DNA from: Ruminococcaceae bacterium KH2T8
Lineage (GTDB): Bacteria > Bacillota > Clostridia > Saccharofermentanales > Saccharofermentanaceae
DNA length: 64,000 nucleotides
Assembly: GCA_900111435.1 (NCBI GenBank)
Contig: FOIY01000003.1
Location: forward strand, 1-64,000
Direction: 5' to 3'
The notes under the pieces: generated by a model
Told to the model about the DNA's origin: nothing
Seen by the model: only the letters and a program-made list of their open reading frames with translations
Database searches by the model: none
Made by a program: the position numbers and the translations under genes
Shown here: positions 51,663 to 60,179 of the stretch, piece after piece
How the letters are laid out: the number at the start of each line of letters is the position of its first letter
Numbering within the stretch: the stretch's first letter is position 1

Positions 51663-51750
51663 TTTTTGAATAAGGTCATACCGCAAATTTCAATATTAAA
51701 GCGAATAATGACCTGAGAGCTTCAAAATATATGTTGAAAATGACAGATGG

Positions 51751-52536
51751 TCACTTCAAACTTGCAAGAACATAACCGATGATCGAAGCGGCGGATGCGG
51801 CATTCAAAGATTCGGCTTTTCCGGGCATCGGGATCTTTATCTTCCTGCTACATCTTTCGATCGTCTCAGCCTTCAAGCCCTTACCCTCGTTACCGATAAG
51901 GTAAGCTGCGGGAAGCCTCAGGTCAGCGCTCTTCATGTCATCTCCGTGAAGCTCGCATGCGATCGTATCTATGCCATGCTGATCAAGCGTATCAAGTATC
52001 TTACCAGAATCCTCGAAAGTAATGAGCGGGATATGCCATACCGATCCCATAGAGGATCTTAAGACCTTCTCATTATACGGATCCGCGCAGTCACGCGTCA
52101 TGATGACGGCATTAAAATCGAATGCATCGGCGAGCCTTATGATCGTACCGAGGTTTCCGGGATCCTGAAGATTCTCAAGTACCACGAATATATCCTTACC
52201 GTCCTTACGAAGCGGCAGTTCATCGCTCATCTCGGGGATCTTTGTGATCAGTGCCACTCCCTGCGGATTAACGGTTGATGCAATCTTTGAAAAACATTCG
52301 GTGGTAACACAAACGATCTCGCACGAGATCTTGTAGCGTTCGATCCACTCAGAAGCAAGCTGCGCTTTCTCTTCCGAATACACGAAAGAAACCGGCTCGA
52401 CGCCCGACAGCAGTGCATCCTCGCAGATCCTCGTACCTTCGATAAATACGAGTCCTTCCTTAGCAGCCTTCTTCCTGTCATGGAGGAGCGCAAATCTCTT
52501 AACTTTAGGATTATCCTTGCTTCTTATGACTTCCAT
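51751..52536 (-). CDS. TrmH/SpoU-family RNA 2'-O-methyltransferase
   Basis: A 261-residue SPOUT methyltransferase. The N-terminal part (FALLHDRKKAAKEGLVFIEGTR) is the RNA-binding domain of SpoU enzymes. The knot motifs are ENLQDPGNLGTIIR, LIGNEGKGL and IPMPGKAESLNAASAASI. It methylates tRNA or rRNA ribose; the target base cannot be told. ATG 52536 is chosen for the standard MEVIRSKDNPKVK start. Confidence 0.93.
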   Translation of the reverse strand: MEVIRSKDNPKVKRFALLHDRKKAAKEGLVFIEGTRICEDALLSGVEPVSFVYSEEKAQLASEWIERYKISCEIVCVTTECFSKIASTVNPQGVALITKIPEMSDELPLRKDGKDIFVVLENLQDPGNLGTIIRLADAFDFNAVIMTRDCADPYNEKVLRSSMGSVWHIPLITFEDSGKILDTLDQHGIDTIACELHGDDMKSADLRLPAAYLIGNEGKGLKAETIERCSRKIKIPMPGKAESLNAASAASIIGYVLASLK

Positions 52537-52581
52537 GGTGAAAGCATACCCCAAGCCCTGTAAGACGGTCAAGAAGATATA

Positions 52582-52615
52582 CAAAAAGGGCTGTCTCTTT
52601 ATTCAGAGACAGCCC
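52582..52615 (-). terminator. Terminator of the LRR protein gene
   Basis: On the minus strand GGGCTGTCTCT and AGAGACAGCCC form a perfect 11-bp stem with a 6-base loop (52615-52588), followed by TTTTTG. Confidence 0.9.
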
Positions 52616-52648
52616 CAAATGTATTGTTAAAACGTTATTTTGATTTTA

Positions 52649-53758
52649 TCAATAGAATGTGTACTCAACTACTGTGATAACAGGAGCCTGATCACCATTA
52701 ACAGTAAATCTCAGACCGTCAATAAAGCTTACAGGAGGATTGTACTCATACTGGTTAGCTGTATAAGTAACTGTATAAGTACCATCGTTATTATTTGTAA
52801 TGCTATATCTCCAATCAAGAGAATTGCATGCATCGTTGGTGATCTGTCCGTCTACACTAATAGTAAAGCTCTGAACAGGTGCATCAAAGCTAATGCTACC
52901 GGATGCCGTTGTATCAGCTACATTTGCACCATACGGAGCTACGGAACTATCCCAATGTGAACCATAAGATACATCAAAGCTTGTCGTAAACTCTTCTGCT
53001 GCTTCCGGATCAACTTCTTCCGCAACGGTGACGATCGGAAGATCAGGTTCTACATAGAGATATGCGCTTGTTTCATAAGAATATACATAATACGGAACAG
53101 GGTTATTAGTAGTTTCTGTAACGCAATCACCTTCTGTATACGCCAGGATCATATTGGGCACACCGCTGATATTCAATTCTGAAAGATCTGTATCCAAACA
53201 ATTAAACGCATAAAGCTCTGAATTATTACCAAGTGTTAATTCCGTAAGAGGATTATGTCCGACGGACAAGATCTTGATCGACGTATTCGAACTGAAATCC
53301 AATTCAGAAATGTTATTGTATGCGCAATCAACAGTTTCCAATGCGGGATTATTGCTAAGATCAAGCTCCTCCACCGAATTTGAATTCAAACGCAGATATG
53401 TCAACGCTGTATTATTCGAAACATCCAATTCGGTCAGATCATTATAGCTACAATCAAGCCTGGTCAGATAAGGTAATAATCCAATACCTGTCAGATCAGC
53501 GATCCTAGTCGAACGGATGCTACCCCAACATTGAATAGTGTTCGCATTTTCTATCTCCGCATCACACAGATAACCGTCACCGTCTTCATCGAAATTATCA
53601 CTGACATAACTTCTGAAAACACCATCAGGGAAATTCTGCTCGTTAACAGCTACACCCTGATCAGCAGCACCATAAGCAAGTGATGATACTCCGAACTGCA
53701 TGATGATCCCGGCCGATACCAGGCAGGCCCCCGTTCTCTTCAAAATACGATTTTTCAT
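52649..53758 (-). CDS. Secreted leucine-rich-repeat protein
   Basis: A 369-residue protein with a signal peptide (cleavage near SLAYGA). An EF-hand-like segment (FDEDGDGYLCDAEIE) is followed by about six short LRRs of 20-21 residues (about 95-215; pattern LxxLDxSxNxxLxxL) and a beta-rich C-terminal domain of about 130 residues. There is no LPxTG or membrane anchor. It probably binds proteins or glycans outside the cell. Codon use is more AT-rich than its neighbours, hinting at transfer. AAGGAG precedes the ATG; a TATAAT (53787-53782) overlaps the rplT terminator tail. Confidence 0.88.
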   Translation of the reverse strand: MKNRILKRTGACLVSAGIIMQFGVSSLAYGAADQGVAVNEQNFPDGVFRSYVSDNFDEDGDGYLCDAEIENANTIQCWGSIRSTRIADLTGIGLLPYLTRLDCSYNDLTELDVSNNTALTYLRLNSNSVEELDLSNNPALETVDCAYNNISELDFSSNTSIKILSVGHNPLTELTLGNNSELYAFNCLDTDLSELNISGVPNMILAYTEGDCVTETTNNPVPYYVYSYETSAYLYVEPDLPIVTVAEEVDPEAAEEFTTSFDVSYGSHWDSSVAPYGANVADTTASGSISFDAPVQSFTISVDGQITNDACNSLDWRYSITNNNDGTYTVTYTANQYEYNPPVSFIDGLRFTVNGDQAPVITVVEYTFY

Positions 53759-53792
53759 AATAAAACTCCTTAATCCAAATAATTATATTTCA

Positions 53793-53823
53793 TATAAAAG
53801 GGTGCCCCGACACGAGACACCCT
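53793..53823 (-). terminator. Terminator of the infC-rpmI-rplT operon
   Basis: On the minus strand AGGGTGTC and GGCACCCT form an 8-bp stem (53823-53799), followed by TTTTATAT. Confidence 0.75.
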
Positions 53824-53851
53824 GTATATGCTTATTCAACCTGATATGTTA

Positions 53852-54205
53852 TCAGAGAGCTGCCTTAGCCTGCTCAACAAGAGCAGCAAAAGCCTTGGGG
53901 TCTGTGATAGCGATATCGGAAAGAACCTTACGGTCAAGCTCAACACCTGCAACCTTGAGGCCGTTCATGAACTTGCTGTAGGAAAGTCCGTTCTGGCGAG
54001 CTGCTGCGTTGATACGAGCGATCCAAAGCTTTCTGAAATCCCTCTTCTTCTGTCTTCTGTCACGATAAGCATAGTTACCGGACTTGAGGACAGCCTGATT
54101 AGCTACCTTGAAAAGCTTGCTCTTCTTACCGAAATAACCCTTAGCCTGCTTAATGATCTTATGATGACGTGCTCTGGTACGAATACCTCTCTTAACTCTA
54201 GACAT
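53852..54205 (-). CDS. rplT: 50S ribosomal protein L20
   Basis: A 117-residue primary rRNA-binding protein of the large subunit. The sequence [20 protein letters not shown], followed by [15 protein letters not shown], is diagnostic. In Bacillota L20 represses its own operon through the leader of infC; such a leader is present here. It is last in the infC-rpmI-rplT operon and has a good ribosome site. Confidence 0.98.
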   Translation of the reverse strand: MSRVKRGIRTRARHHKIIKQAKGYFGKKSKLFKVANQAVLKSGNYAYRDRRQKKRDFRKLWIARINAAARQNGLSYSKFMNGLKVAGVELDRKVLSDIAITDPKAFAALVEQAKAAL

Positions 54206-54252
54206 GTATATTTCCTCCTAAAGAATGTGAATGTTTAATTAGATTTACGCGA

Positions 54253-54450
54253 TCAAGCGTAAGGGATCATCTTTCTGATTACCTTAGCGTTAGCCTCGGA
54301 GCAAACCATGTTGTGACGAAGATGTCTCATTCTCTTGGTAGGTCTCTTGGAGAGGATGTGACGGCGGAAAGCCTGTGCACGAAGAACCTTACCGGTACCT
54401 GTAACCTTGAATCTCTTCTTTGATGAGCTGTGTGTTTTCTGCTTAGGCAT
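54253..54450 (-). CDS. rpmI: 50S ribosomal protein L35
   Basis: A 65-residue basic ribosomal protein. MPKQKTHSSSKKRFKVTGTG and the RHNMVCSEANAKVIRKMIPY end are typical. ATG 54450 follows AGGAGG; the longer open frame upstream runs into infC and is not used. Confidence 0.98.
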   Translation of the reverse strand: MPKQKTHSSSKKRFKVTGTGKVLRAQAFRRHILSKRPTKRMRHLRHNMVCSEANAKVIRKMIPYA

Positions 54451-54472
54451 TATTATGTCCTCCTTGAATTGA

Positions 54473-54997
54473 TTACTTGCTCTTCTTCGGAACGAGGTAC
54501 ATAACCATGTTTCTGCCCTCGATCTTCGGTTGTTTGTCAATCTGTCCGTACTCTGCGATACCCTCAGCGAACTTCTCCATTACGCCAAAGCCCTGCTGCT
54601 GATATGCCATCTCACGGCCACGGAATCTGATGTTGATCTTAACGCGATCGCCGTTCTTAAGGAACTTGATCACGGCCTTCTGCTTAACTTCGATGTCGTG
54701 AACATCTGTCGTAAGCTTGATACCGATCTCTTTGGTCTCGGTCTCTTTCTGCTTCTTCCTTGCTTCCTTCTCTCTCTTGCCCTGCTCGAAAAGGAACTTA
54801 CCGTAGTCCATTACCTTACAAACAGGATTCTCGGGATTCGGGGAGATACAAACAAGATCCAGATCCGCATCCTCTGCTGACTTCTTAGCTTCGGCTAAAG
54901 ATACTACTCCAACCATCTGCCCGTCTGCGTCGATCAGTCTGACCTTCTCAAACTTGATGTCATCGTTGATCATCTGATTACCGTTTGGCTTTGCGAT
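54473..54997 (-). CDS. infC: Translation initiation factor IF-3, AUC start codon
   Basis: A 174-residue factor that checks the initiator tRNA and start codon on the 30S subunit. The N-domain (INDDIKFEKVRLIDADG) and C-domain (KQKAVIKFLKNGDRVKINIRFRGRE in part) are complete. GGAGG (55010-55006) is followed 8 bases later by ATC (54997-54995), giving an AUC start. The only GTG in frame overlaps the ribosome site, and the ATG at 54973 would leave no site at a usable distance. Rare AUU/AUC/AUA starts are well known for infC and allow IF-3 to limit its own synthesis. Confidence 0.93.
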   Translation of the reverse strand: MAKPNGNQMINDDIKFEKVRLIDADGQMVGVVSLAEAKKSAEDADLDLVCISPNPENPVCKVMDYGKFLFEQGKREKEARKKQKETETKEIGIKLTTDVHDIEVKQKAVIKFLKNGDRVKINIRFRGREMAYQQQGFGVMEKFAEGIAEYGQIDKQPKIEGRNMVMYLVPKKSK

Positions 54998-55017
54998 ACT
55001 TAACACCTCCTGACCAT

Positions 55018-55124
55018 AAAAAAAGAACGGTGAAATCCGTTCTCATACACAATCACGAGGCCCGTTAGCCTTGTTATCTGTTATGAACCTCTTCGCCTGA
55101 GCTTAAGGTGAGAAAACGGATTTC
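55018..55124 (-). promoter_or_regulatory. infC leader attenuator (L20-leader type) with antiterminator
   Basis: On the minus strand AGAACGG and CCGTTCT (55043-55024) form a terminator with seven T's, ending just before the infC ribosome site. An upstream arm GAAATCCGTTTTCTCA (55124-55109) can pair with TGAGAACGGATTTC (55045-55032), destroying the terminator; pairing is 14 bp with two bulged T's. L20 or another signal probably sets the choice, as in the known L20 leader of Bacillota. Confidence 0.82.
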
Positions 55125-55143
55125 TGCTTTAATTGACTACGTA

Positions 55144-55172
55144 ATGATATACGTCTTACGGAGATTTGTCAA
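55144..55172 (-). promoter_or_regulatory. infC operon promoter
   Basis: On the minus strand TTGACA (55172-55167), a 17-base spacer and TATCAT (55149-55144). It gives a leader of about 140 bases. Confidence 0.9.
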
Positions 55173-55175
55173 CAC

Positions 55176-55754
55176 TTAAGGTTGACAAATCTCTGGATCG
55201 ATAGTATAGACCTCGGGCTGCTGCACTTCAAGAGGCACGCCGCCGCACCTTACTACGACCATCCTGTCTCCGATATTATAGTGATCATAGACATTGCTCG
55301 GGACCTTCACGCTGCCACCCTCAAAGACAAAGCTGTATTCTGTCCTGCCCTTTCGGCCTGAGGATATCTTCTTATCCTCAATTATCTCAATAGCTGCACC
55401 GGGTTCGCCTTTAGCCACCTTGATGACCTGAAATCCGAAACAAACGATTATTATCTCGGCGATGAGCATCGCGACAGCACCTGCGACCAGTCTCCACTTA
55501 GGCATATGAACGCCCTTTAAAGTCATAAGTATCATGCTCACAACCATCATCGCGGGAACTGCCGCCATCCAGAATCCTATGAAAAATCCGTTGCTTACGA
55601 TGTAATTATGTCTTAATGCGTCAACATACTCGGCATTGATCACCGATCCGTTCGGGAACATGTATTCCATATTCCTCGTATAAGCGGCGATGATAACTCC
55701 GGCGATCAGGAATACAGCCATAACGGCAATATAGACCTTGGCAAGCTTACTCAT
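55176..55754 (-). CDS. Hypothetical membrane protein
   Basis: A 192-residue protein with three hydrophobic helices (about 5-25, 52-78 and 85-110) and a C-terminal soluble domain rich in beta segments, probably outside. No family is recognised. ATG 55754 has GGGGG 9 bases upstream; a TTG two codons earlier is possible. TATAAT on this strand at 55787-55782 may serve it. Its end overlaps a possible antisense promoter. Confidence 0.72.
   Translation of the reverse strand: MSKLAKVYIAVMAVFLIAGVIIAAYTRNMEYMFPNGSVINAEYVDALRHNYIVSNGFFIGFWMAAVPAMMVVSMILMTLKGVHMPKWRLVAGAVAMLIAEIIIVCFGFQVIKVAKGEPGAAIEIIEDKKISSGRKGRTEYSFVFEGGSVKVPSNVYDHYNIGDRMVVVRCGGVPLEVQQPEVYTIDPEICQP
55182..55210 (+). promoter_or_regulatory. 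Possible antisense promoter facing the infC promoter
   Basis: TTGACA (55182-55187), a 17-base spacer and TATAGA (55205-55210) on the plus strand, inside the end of the membrane protein gene. GAGATTTGTCAA (55161-55172) and TTGACAAATCTC (55182-55193) form a perfect 12-bp inverted repeat that contains both -35 boxes. Confidence 0.5.
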
Positions 55755-55808
55755 ATTCAAAATCCCCCTCTATCCTACCTGATTATACTATAAGCCCTGT
55801 CTTAGTTG

Positions 55809-55814
55809 TATAAT
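55809..55814 (+). promoter_or_regulatory. -10 box of the aminotransferase gene
   Basis: TATAAT about 32 bases before the start codon. The -35 region is weak (TATACT near 55784). Confidence 0.45.
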
Positions 55815-55846
55815 GTCCTGAGAATAACAATAAGGAGACAGCATAT

Positions 55847-57037
55847 ATGATCTCGGAAAACATAAAGTCAAAGCTCGCAGGCGGATCTGCGATCAGAAAG
55901 ATGTTCGAGGAAGGCAACCGCCTCAAGGCTCTCTACGGAGATGACAAGGTATTTGATTTCTCTATCGGTAACCCGGACCTCGAGCCCCCTCGTGAAGTAG
56001 CCGAGGCACTCGTTGAGCTCGCAGTAAACCCCACACCCGGTATGCACGGCTATATGAGCAACAGCGGCTACGAGTCCACCAGAGCAATAATCGCCAAGAA
56101 GAGGAGCGAGGAGTCCGGCGTTGAGGTCAAGGCCGATGCAGTCTGCATGACGGTCGGTGCTGCAGCAGCCATGAACGATGTCCTTCATTCACTCCTCGAT
56201 CCCGGAGACGAGGTCATCGTGCTCTGCCCCTACTTCATGGAATACAATAACTACGTTGAGAACCACGGAGGAAAGATCGTAAAGGTCAAGACTGACGCAA
56301 ACTTTAATCCCGACGTCAAGAAGATAGAGGAAGCCATCACTTCAAAGACAAAGGCTATCATCATCAATTCCCCCAACAACCCTTCGGGTGTCATCTACCC
56401 TGCTGAGCTCCTTACGGAACTCAACGATATGCTCAAGACAAAGGATCACGTCATCCACGTTATCTCAGATGAGCCCTATATCGATCTTGTATATGACGGA
56501 GCAACCGTTCCCGCGGCTCTTAAATATATAGATAACCTTATTATCTGCTTCTCATGGAGTAAGTCTCTCTCACTTCCCGGAGAGAGGATCGGCTATACGC
56601 TCGTATCACCTAATAACGCTGATTACGAAGACCTCACGGCTGCTATCGTACTTTCCAACAGAACACTCGGAAGCGTAAATGCTCCCGCTATCTGGCAGAA
56701 AGTCATCGAGAAGTCCCTTTATGCTAAGGTCGACGTTGCAAATTACGAGCACAGGAGAAACCTCCTCTACTCCAATATCGTTGACGCGGGATTTGATGCA
56801 GTTAAGCCCGGCGGTGCGCTCTATATCTTCATGAAGACCCCGAGGGACATGAGCGATGCAGACTTTGCAGCAGCATGCGCCAAGTATAATCTCCTTCTCG
56901 TTCCCGGAAAGAGCTTCTCGGGCGAAGGTTACTGCAGACTTGCATTCTGTGTATCGGAGAAGACGATCCTCGGATCAAGAGACGCATTCTTCAAGATCGC
57001 CGAAGACCTCGGTATCAGCCACAGAAAGTCCTGCTGA
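55847..57037 (+). CDS. PLP-dependent aminotransferase, class I/II
   Basis: A 396-residue fold-type I aminotransferase of the AspC/aromatic group. SNSGYESTR, NSPNNPSGVIYP, SDEPYIDLVY and the PLP lysine in SWSKSLSLPGERIGY are visible, with a C-terminal CRLAFCVS segment that contains the carboxylate-binding Arg. It probably moves amino groups between glutamate or aspartate and a keto acid; the exact substrate is open. AAGGAGA precedes the ATG. It converges on leuB. Confidence 0.93.
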   Translation: MISENIKSKLAGGSAIRKMFEEGNRLKALYGDDKVFDFSIGNPDLEPPREVAEALVELAVNPTPGMHGYMSNSGYESTRAIIAKKRSEESGVEVKADAVCMTVGAAAAMNDVLHSLLDPGDEVIVLCPYFMEYNNYVENHGGKIVKVKTDANFNPDVKKIEEAITSKTKAIIINSPNNPSGVIYPAELLTELNDMLKTKDHVIHVISDEPYIDLVYDGATVPAALKYIDNLIICFSWSKSLSLPGERIGYTLVSPNNADYEDLTAAIVLSNRTLGSVNAPAIWQKVIEKSLYAKVDVANYEHRRNLLYSNIVDAGFDAVKPGGALYIFMKTPRDMSDADFAAACAKYNLLLVPGKSFSGEGYCRLAFCVSEKTILGSRDAFFKIAEDLGISHRKSC

Positions 57038-57062
57038 CAGATCAACTGATCAATTTACAGAC

Positions 57063-57100
57063 AAAAAATACATCCGGTCACCTGAAAGTGGCCGGATGTT
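57063..57100. terminator. Bidirectional terminator between the aminotransferase and leuB genes
   Basis: ACATCCGGTCAC and GTGGCCGGATGT (57070-57099) form a 12-bp stem with one G-T pair. It has TGTTTATTA after it on the plus strand and TTTTTTG on the minus strand, so it can end both convergent transcripts. Confidence 0.85.
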
Positions 57101-57108
57101 GTTTATTA

Positions 57109-58209
57109 TCAGATATTCTCGAGAACCTTGAGCGTCATCGCTTCCGTATTAAGGATATTATCGTCAGGCGATGAGGCTATATCCGCCGTCCTGTACCCTG
57201 CCGCAAGAGTCTTTCTGACCGCGCTCTCTATGGCATCCGCGGCTTCGCTTTCGTCGAGCGACCACCTCAGGAGCATAGCAGCCGAGAGGATAGTTGCCAA
57301 AGGATTGGCCTTTCCGCTGCCTGCGATATCGGGAGCCGAACCGTGAACGGGCTCGTACATGCCCGGAGTTCCGGGAGCACCCAGGGAAGCCGACGGCAGC
57401 ATGCCGATAGATCCGGTGATCATGCCGGCTTCATCCGAAAGGATATCTCCGAACATATTAGACGTTACTATAACGTCGAATGTCTCAGGGCGGTTGATGA
57501 GCTGCATCGAGCAGTTATCGACATAAAGATAGTCGAGTGCCACCTCGGGGAATTCGGGAGCTATCGTCTCGGCGACCTCGCGCCAAAGCCTGCTCGACTC
57601 AAGTACATTCGCCTTATCAACCAAGGTTAGCTTCTTATTTCTTCCCATCGCATAGCGGAAAGCTTCACGGACGATCCTGTCGATCTCGGTCCTTGAGTAG
57701 CTCTCCGTATCGTAAGCGACAGTACCCTTGGCAGAACCGTCAGAGAGCAATGCGTCGGATTCGTATCTTCCGTGCTCGCCGAAATAGATGCCGCCCGTAA
57801 GCTCGCGAACGATAAGGATATCGATATTGCTGACATTCTTAAGAGGCGATGCCGAAGCAAGATCTTCGAAGAGCAGAGCAGGTCTTAAATTCGAGTAAAG
57901 ACCGAGTCCCGCGCGAAGTCCGAGGAGTGCTTTCTCGGGTCTTAAGGTAGCATCGACCTTATCCCACTTTGGACCTCCGACAGCTCCGAGCAGAACTGCA
58001 TCAGATGCCTTGCATCCTTCTAAGGTCTCTTCGGGAAGAGGTAAACCGAACTCGTCGATCGCACATCCGCCTGCCTTATATTCTTCAAATACCATGTCGA
58101 ATCCGAACTTCTCGGATACGGCCTTCAGTACCTTTACGGCTGAGGTAGTAACCTCGGGGCCTATCCCGTCACCGAGAATCACGGCTATCTTATAACACTT
58201 ACCACTCAT
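57109..58209 (-). CDS. leuB: 3-isopropylmalate dehydrogenase
   Basis: A 366-residue NAD-dependent enzyme of leucine synthesis. LGDGIGPEV, the catalytic [10 protein letters not shown] segment, [12 protein letters not shown] and the metal/cofactor stretch [16 protein letters not shown] are typical and complete. It is last in leuCDB, 5 bases after leuD. Confidence 0.96.
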   Translation of the reverse strand: MSGKCYKIAVILGDGIGPEVTTSAVKVLKAVSEKFGFDMVFEEYKAGGCAIDEFGLPLPEETLEGCKASDAVLLGAVGGPKWDKVDATLRPEKALLGLRAGLGLYSNLRPALLFEDLASASPLKNVSNIDILIVRELTGGIYFGEHGRYESDALLSDGSAKGTVAYDTESYSRTEIDRIVREAFRYAMGRNKKLTLVDKANVLESSRLWREVAETIAPEFPEVALDYLYVDNCSMQLINRPETFDVIVTSNMFGDILSDEAGMITGSIGMLPSASLGAPGTPGMYEPVHGSAPDIAGSGKANPLATILSAAMLLRWSLDESEAADAIESAVRKTLAAGYRTADIASSPDDNILNTEAMTLKVLENI

Positions 58210-58214
58210 ATCTT

Positions 58215-58709
58215 TTATTCTCCGGTCTTATGCTTTGTATAACCGACAAGTCCGCCGGCATCGATTATCTTCTTGATGAACTCGGGAAAAGGCGTCGCCT
58301 TATAGCTCTTGCCTGTCGTCTTATCGGTAATGACTCCCGTATCGAAATCAGCTTCTACGACATCGCCTGCAGATATACCTTCGTATGCTTCGGGACACTC
58401 CATGATGGGAAGTCCGACGTTGATCGCATTCCTGTAGAATATCCTTGCGAAGTCACATGCGATAACAAGCGATACTCCGCTGGCCTTAATCGCGATCGGA
58501 GCATGTTCTCTAGATGAGCCGCATCCGAAGTTCTTACCTGCTACTATGATGTCTCCAGCCTTTACTTCATTTACGAAATTCGGATCGATATCCTCCATGC
58601 AGTGGAGCCTGAGCTGCTCGGGATCTGCGCTCGTCAAATGACGCGCAGGGATTATTACATCCGTATCAACATTGTCGTTATACTTAAATACCTTACCCTC
58701 TACATTCAT
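58215..58709 (-). CDS. leuD: 3-isopropylmalate dehydratase small subunit
   Basis: A 164-residue swivel-domain partner of Leu[22 protein letters not shown] is the hallmark; [10 protein letters not shown] follows. The length fits the shorter archaeal/clostridial LeuD type. The ATG overlaps the leuC stop by four bases (ATGA), giving coupled translation at equal amounts. Confidence 0.96.
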   Translation of the reverse strand: MNVEGKVFKYNDNVDTDVIIPARHLTSADPEQLRLHCMEDIDPNFVNEVKAGDIIVAGKNFGCGSSREHAPIAIKASGVSLVIACDFARIFYRNAINVGLPIMECPEAYEGISAGDVVEADFDTGVITDKTTGKSYKATPFPEFIKKIIDAGGLVGYTKHKTGE

Positions 58710-60004
58710 ACGGCAGATCCTCCTTCATCAAGATCAAAAGGCGTCGCGACCTTACCCATGATCGCGGATGCCGCAGCTACGGGAACACCTGCAAGGATGA
58801 CCTCCGACTTTACGTGACCCATCCTGCCTACAAAGTTCCTGTTCGTAGTAGAAACGCATCTTTCGCCTTCCGCGAGGATACCCATATGACCTCCGAGGCA
58901 CGGGCCGCACGTAGGAGTCGAGATAACGCATCCTGCATCGTCAAATATCGCAAGGAGCCCTTCATCGAGTGCTCTTCTGTAGACTCTCTGAGATCCCGGG
59001 ATAACGATGCATCTTATTCCCTCTTTGACATGCCTGCCCTTAAAGATCTCTGCGGCTGTCTTTATGTCTTCATATCTGCCGTTGGTACATGAACCGATGA
59101 CTACCTGATCGATGGGAAGATCGACTTCGGAAGCAGGCTTCGTATTAGACGGAAGATGAGGGAGCGCGACCGTAAGAGGCACTGCCGAAAGATCGATCTC
59201 GATCACCTCAGAATACTCAGCATCTTCGTCTGCCGTGAAAGCAGTATACTTTCCGTTACGAAGACGCTCGGGATTTACTCTCTCCATATATTCGAGCGTT
59301 ACTTCATCTATCGGGAATATTCCGTTCTTAGCTCCGCATTCGATAGCCATGTTGCTGATCGTAAGTCTCTGATCCATGCTGAGCGCATGTACACCGTCAC
59401 CCGTAAATTCCAGTGACTTATAGAGCGCACCGTCCACTCCGATCCTACCTATCAGATGAAGGATGATGTCCTTACCCGTAACATACTCGGAAGGCTTTCC
59501 CGTAAGAATGACTTTTATGGCTTCGGGTACCTTGAACCAGGTGCTGCCGCTCGCCATTGCGCAAGCAAGATCGGTAGATCCAACGCCTGTCGAGAAAGCT
59601 CCCATGGCACCGTAAGTACATGTATGAGAATCGGCTCCGATGATGAGATCTCCCGGGAATACGAGTCCGTTATCGGGAAGGATAACATGCTCGATACCCA
59701 TCTCTTTCTGTCCGAGCTCGAAATAATTCTCTATCGCCTGCTCCCTTGCAAAGCATCTCATACACTTCGTAAGTTCGGCGGACTTTATATCTTTATTCGG
59801 AGTAAAGTGATCAGGTACGAGACATACCTTCTCCTTATCGAATACATCCTTCGCACCCATCTTCCTGAAGACATCGATGGCCGGAGGTGTCGTAACATCA
59901 TTGCCCAAGACGAGATCTAACTTTGCTTCGATCAGATCACCGCTTCTAACTTCATCAAGACCCGCATGTGACGCGAGTATCTTCTGAGTCATCGTCATTC
60001 CCAT
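58706..60004 (-). CDS. leuC: 3-isopropylmalate dehydratase large subunit
   Basis: A 432-residue 4Fe-4S enzyme. [20 protein letters not shown] binds substrate, and [11 protein letters not shown] and [10 protein letters not shown] carry the cluster cysteines. The length fits the LeuC type paired with short LeuD. GGGAGGAA precedes the ATG. leuA is not in the window. The gene is divergent from a lipoprotein gene; TAAAAT on the minus strand at about 60043-60038 may be the -10. Confidence 0.95.
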   Translation of the reverse strand: MGMTMTQKILASHAGLDEVRSGDLIEAKLDLVLGNDVTTPPAIDVFRKMGAKDVFDKEKVCLVPDHFTPNKDIKSAELTKCMRCFAREQAIENYFELGQKEMGIEHVILPDNGLVFPGDLIIGADSHTCTYGAMGAFSTGVGSTDLACAMASGSTWFKVPEAIKVILTGKPSEYVTGKDIILHLIGRIGVDGALYKSLEFTGDGVHALSMDQRLTISNMAIECGAKNGIFPIDEVTLEYMERVNPERLRNGKYTAFTADEDAEYSEVIEIDLSAVPLTVALPHLPSNTKPASEVDLPIDQVVIGSCTNGRYEDIKTAAEIFKGRHVKEGIRCIVIPGSQRVYRRALDEGLLAIFDDAGCVISTPTCGPCLGGHMGILAEGERCVSTTNRNFVGRMGHVKSEVILAGVPVAAASAIMGKVATPFDLDEGGSAV

Positions 60005-60090
60005 AAGGCGATTCCTCCCTGAGGCTTAATACAGATATTTTACTATAGGTCATCTAAGTTCCTCAAACCTCAATTGAGCATTTTAATGAA

Positions 60091-60105
60091 CGATAACCAT
60101 TATCA
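60091..60105. promoter_or_regulatory. Fur-like palindrome in the leuC-lipoprotein gap
   Basis: CGATAAC-C-ATTATCA is a 7-1-7 arrangement with GATAA/TTATC matching in the inner five bases of each arm. It lies about 20 bases upstream of the -10 of the lipoprotein gene, a place for Fur, Zur or PerR control. Weak single site. Confidence 0.3.
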
Positions 60106-60123
60106 TCAATTTGTTTCAGACAG

Positions 60124-60132
60124 TGATATAAT
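60124..60132 (+). promoter_or_regulatory. Lipoprotein gene promoter (extended -10)
   Basis: TGATATAAT, a TGn-TATAAT extended -10, about 48 bases before the start codon. Confidence 0.6.
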
Positions 60133-60179
60133 CAGAAATATGTGATGGATAAAGAGGGATTTTCGAAGAGGGATAATCT

